A stretch of DNA of 57,503 nt from a bacterium (lineage in GTDB: Bacteria > Electryoneota > AABM5-125-24 > Hatepunaeales > Hatepunaeaceae): contig JAIPJL010000006.1 in the NCBI GenBank assembly GCA_021734165.1, forward strand, positions 1-57,503, read 5' to 3'. Every line of letters begins with the position of its first letter. The stretch's first letter is position 1. Below, piece by piece: positions 57,378-57,503 of the stretch. The translations under genes and the position numbers were made by a program. The notes below the pieces were generated by a model. The model was not told the origin of the DNA, did not search any database, and worked only from the letters and a program-made list of their open reading frames with translations.

Positions 57378-57503
57378 TCAAGCATCAATAGTCGGATAAA
57401 GTCGTGACAGTTTTATCCTGGCGCTTTCTGTTGTGAACTGCCAGTTGACCTTTGCGTTCTTGTTATTCCTTGAGTTCTGCCACGCACTCACTTCTTTTCT
57501 GAC
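57378..57503 (-). mobile_element. IS630-family transposase, C-terminal end, cut by the window edge
   Basis: On the minus strand the frame enters from the right edge and encodes 41 residues: 'VRKEVSAWQNSRNNKNAKVN' then 'WQFTTESARIKLSRLYPTID', ending in TGA (57378-57380). The 'AW...RN.....NWQFT...AR.KL.RLYP' pattern is the C-terminus of IS630/Tc1-type DDE transposases. The rest of the element lies outside. Whether it is intact cannot be told. Confidence 0.8.

Overview
The window reads as a fragment of an uncultivated bacterium of the FCB superphylum (Calditrichota / Electryoneota / Marinimicrobia-like grade; the exact phylum cannot be fixed from sequence alone). The evidence is a secreted CotH/lamin-tail protein ending in a type IX-style 'NYPNPFN...' sorting tail, many lipoproteins with Cys lipoboxes, a FadL/PorV-like outer-membrane barrel, a LutABC lactate-oxidation set and a 14-subunit-type complex I (nuoJ, K, L, M, N). 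No tRNA, rRNA or CRISPR array was found.

Layout. 1-3.2 kb: the end of a formylglycine-generating-enzyme-like protein and a CotH-kinase cell-surface protein, followed by a decayed lipoprotein. 3.8-8.0 kb, minus strand except for one small zinc-ribbon gene: an HTH-like hypothetical, a DUF4153-type membrane protein, tyrS and smpB. 8.2-14.3 kb: a degenerate NtrC-type response regulator and lutA-lutB-[LRR lipoprotein]-lutC. 14.6-18.5 kb: lipoprotein, outer-membrane barrel and TPR lipoprotein, overlapping at their ends. 18.7-24.7 kb: rpiB-[methylase-endonuclease-methylase]-glyA-[DUF6978-DUF1828/1829]-nrdR. 24.7-27.1 kb: two membrane proteins. 27.2-56.4 kb: nuoJ-nuoK, nuoL, nuoM and nuoN, all on the plus strand but separated by three accessory blocks. 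56.4-57.5 kb: tandem repeats, a small lipoprotein and the end of an IS630-type transposase.

The accessory blocks are what set the window apart. Block A (nuoK to nuoL) has paralogous lipoproteins, a diacylglycerol-kinase-like protein, a YggL-like protein and an Mrr_N-AAA ATPase paired with a DUF4276 TOPRIM protein. Block B (nuoL to nuoM) has a GxxExxY nuclease-like protein, MurU/AmgK sugar recycling, an orphan HicB, an HSDR_N-like protein, a DarTG toxin-antitoxin pair and a four-helix-bundle protein. Block C (nuoM to nuoN) has a carbamoyltransferase/SGNH/SxtJ/DUF5989 envelope cluster, then a large zinc-ribbon DNA methylase with a nuclease-like tail, a dual-OB-type protein and two DUF488 proteins. 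Nearly all accessory genes run in the same direction as the housekeeping genes they separate, so they could be read from the same transcripts.

The intergenic spaces are full of short hairpin repeats with different stems but a nearly constant pyrimidine loop (TCCC, TCCT, TTCC), together with several other repeat families. The best candidates for an undescribed system are the methylase / dual-OB / DUF488 / DUF488 module (50.1-54.8 kb) and the Mrr_N-AAA + DUF4276 pair (32.2-34.4 kb). The hairpin family and the fragmented-operon pattern are the most unusual genome-scale signals.
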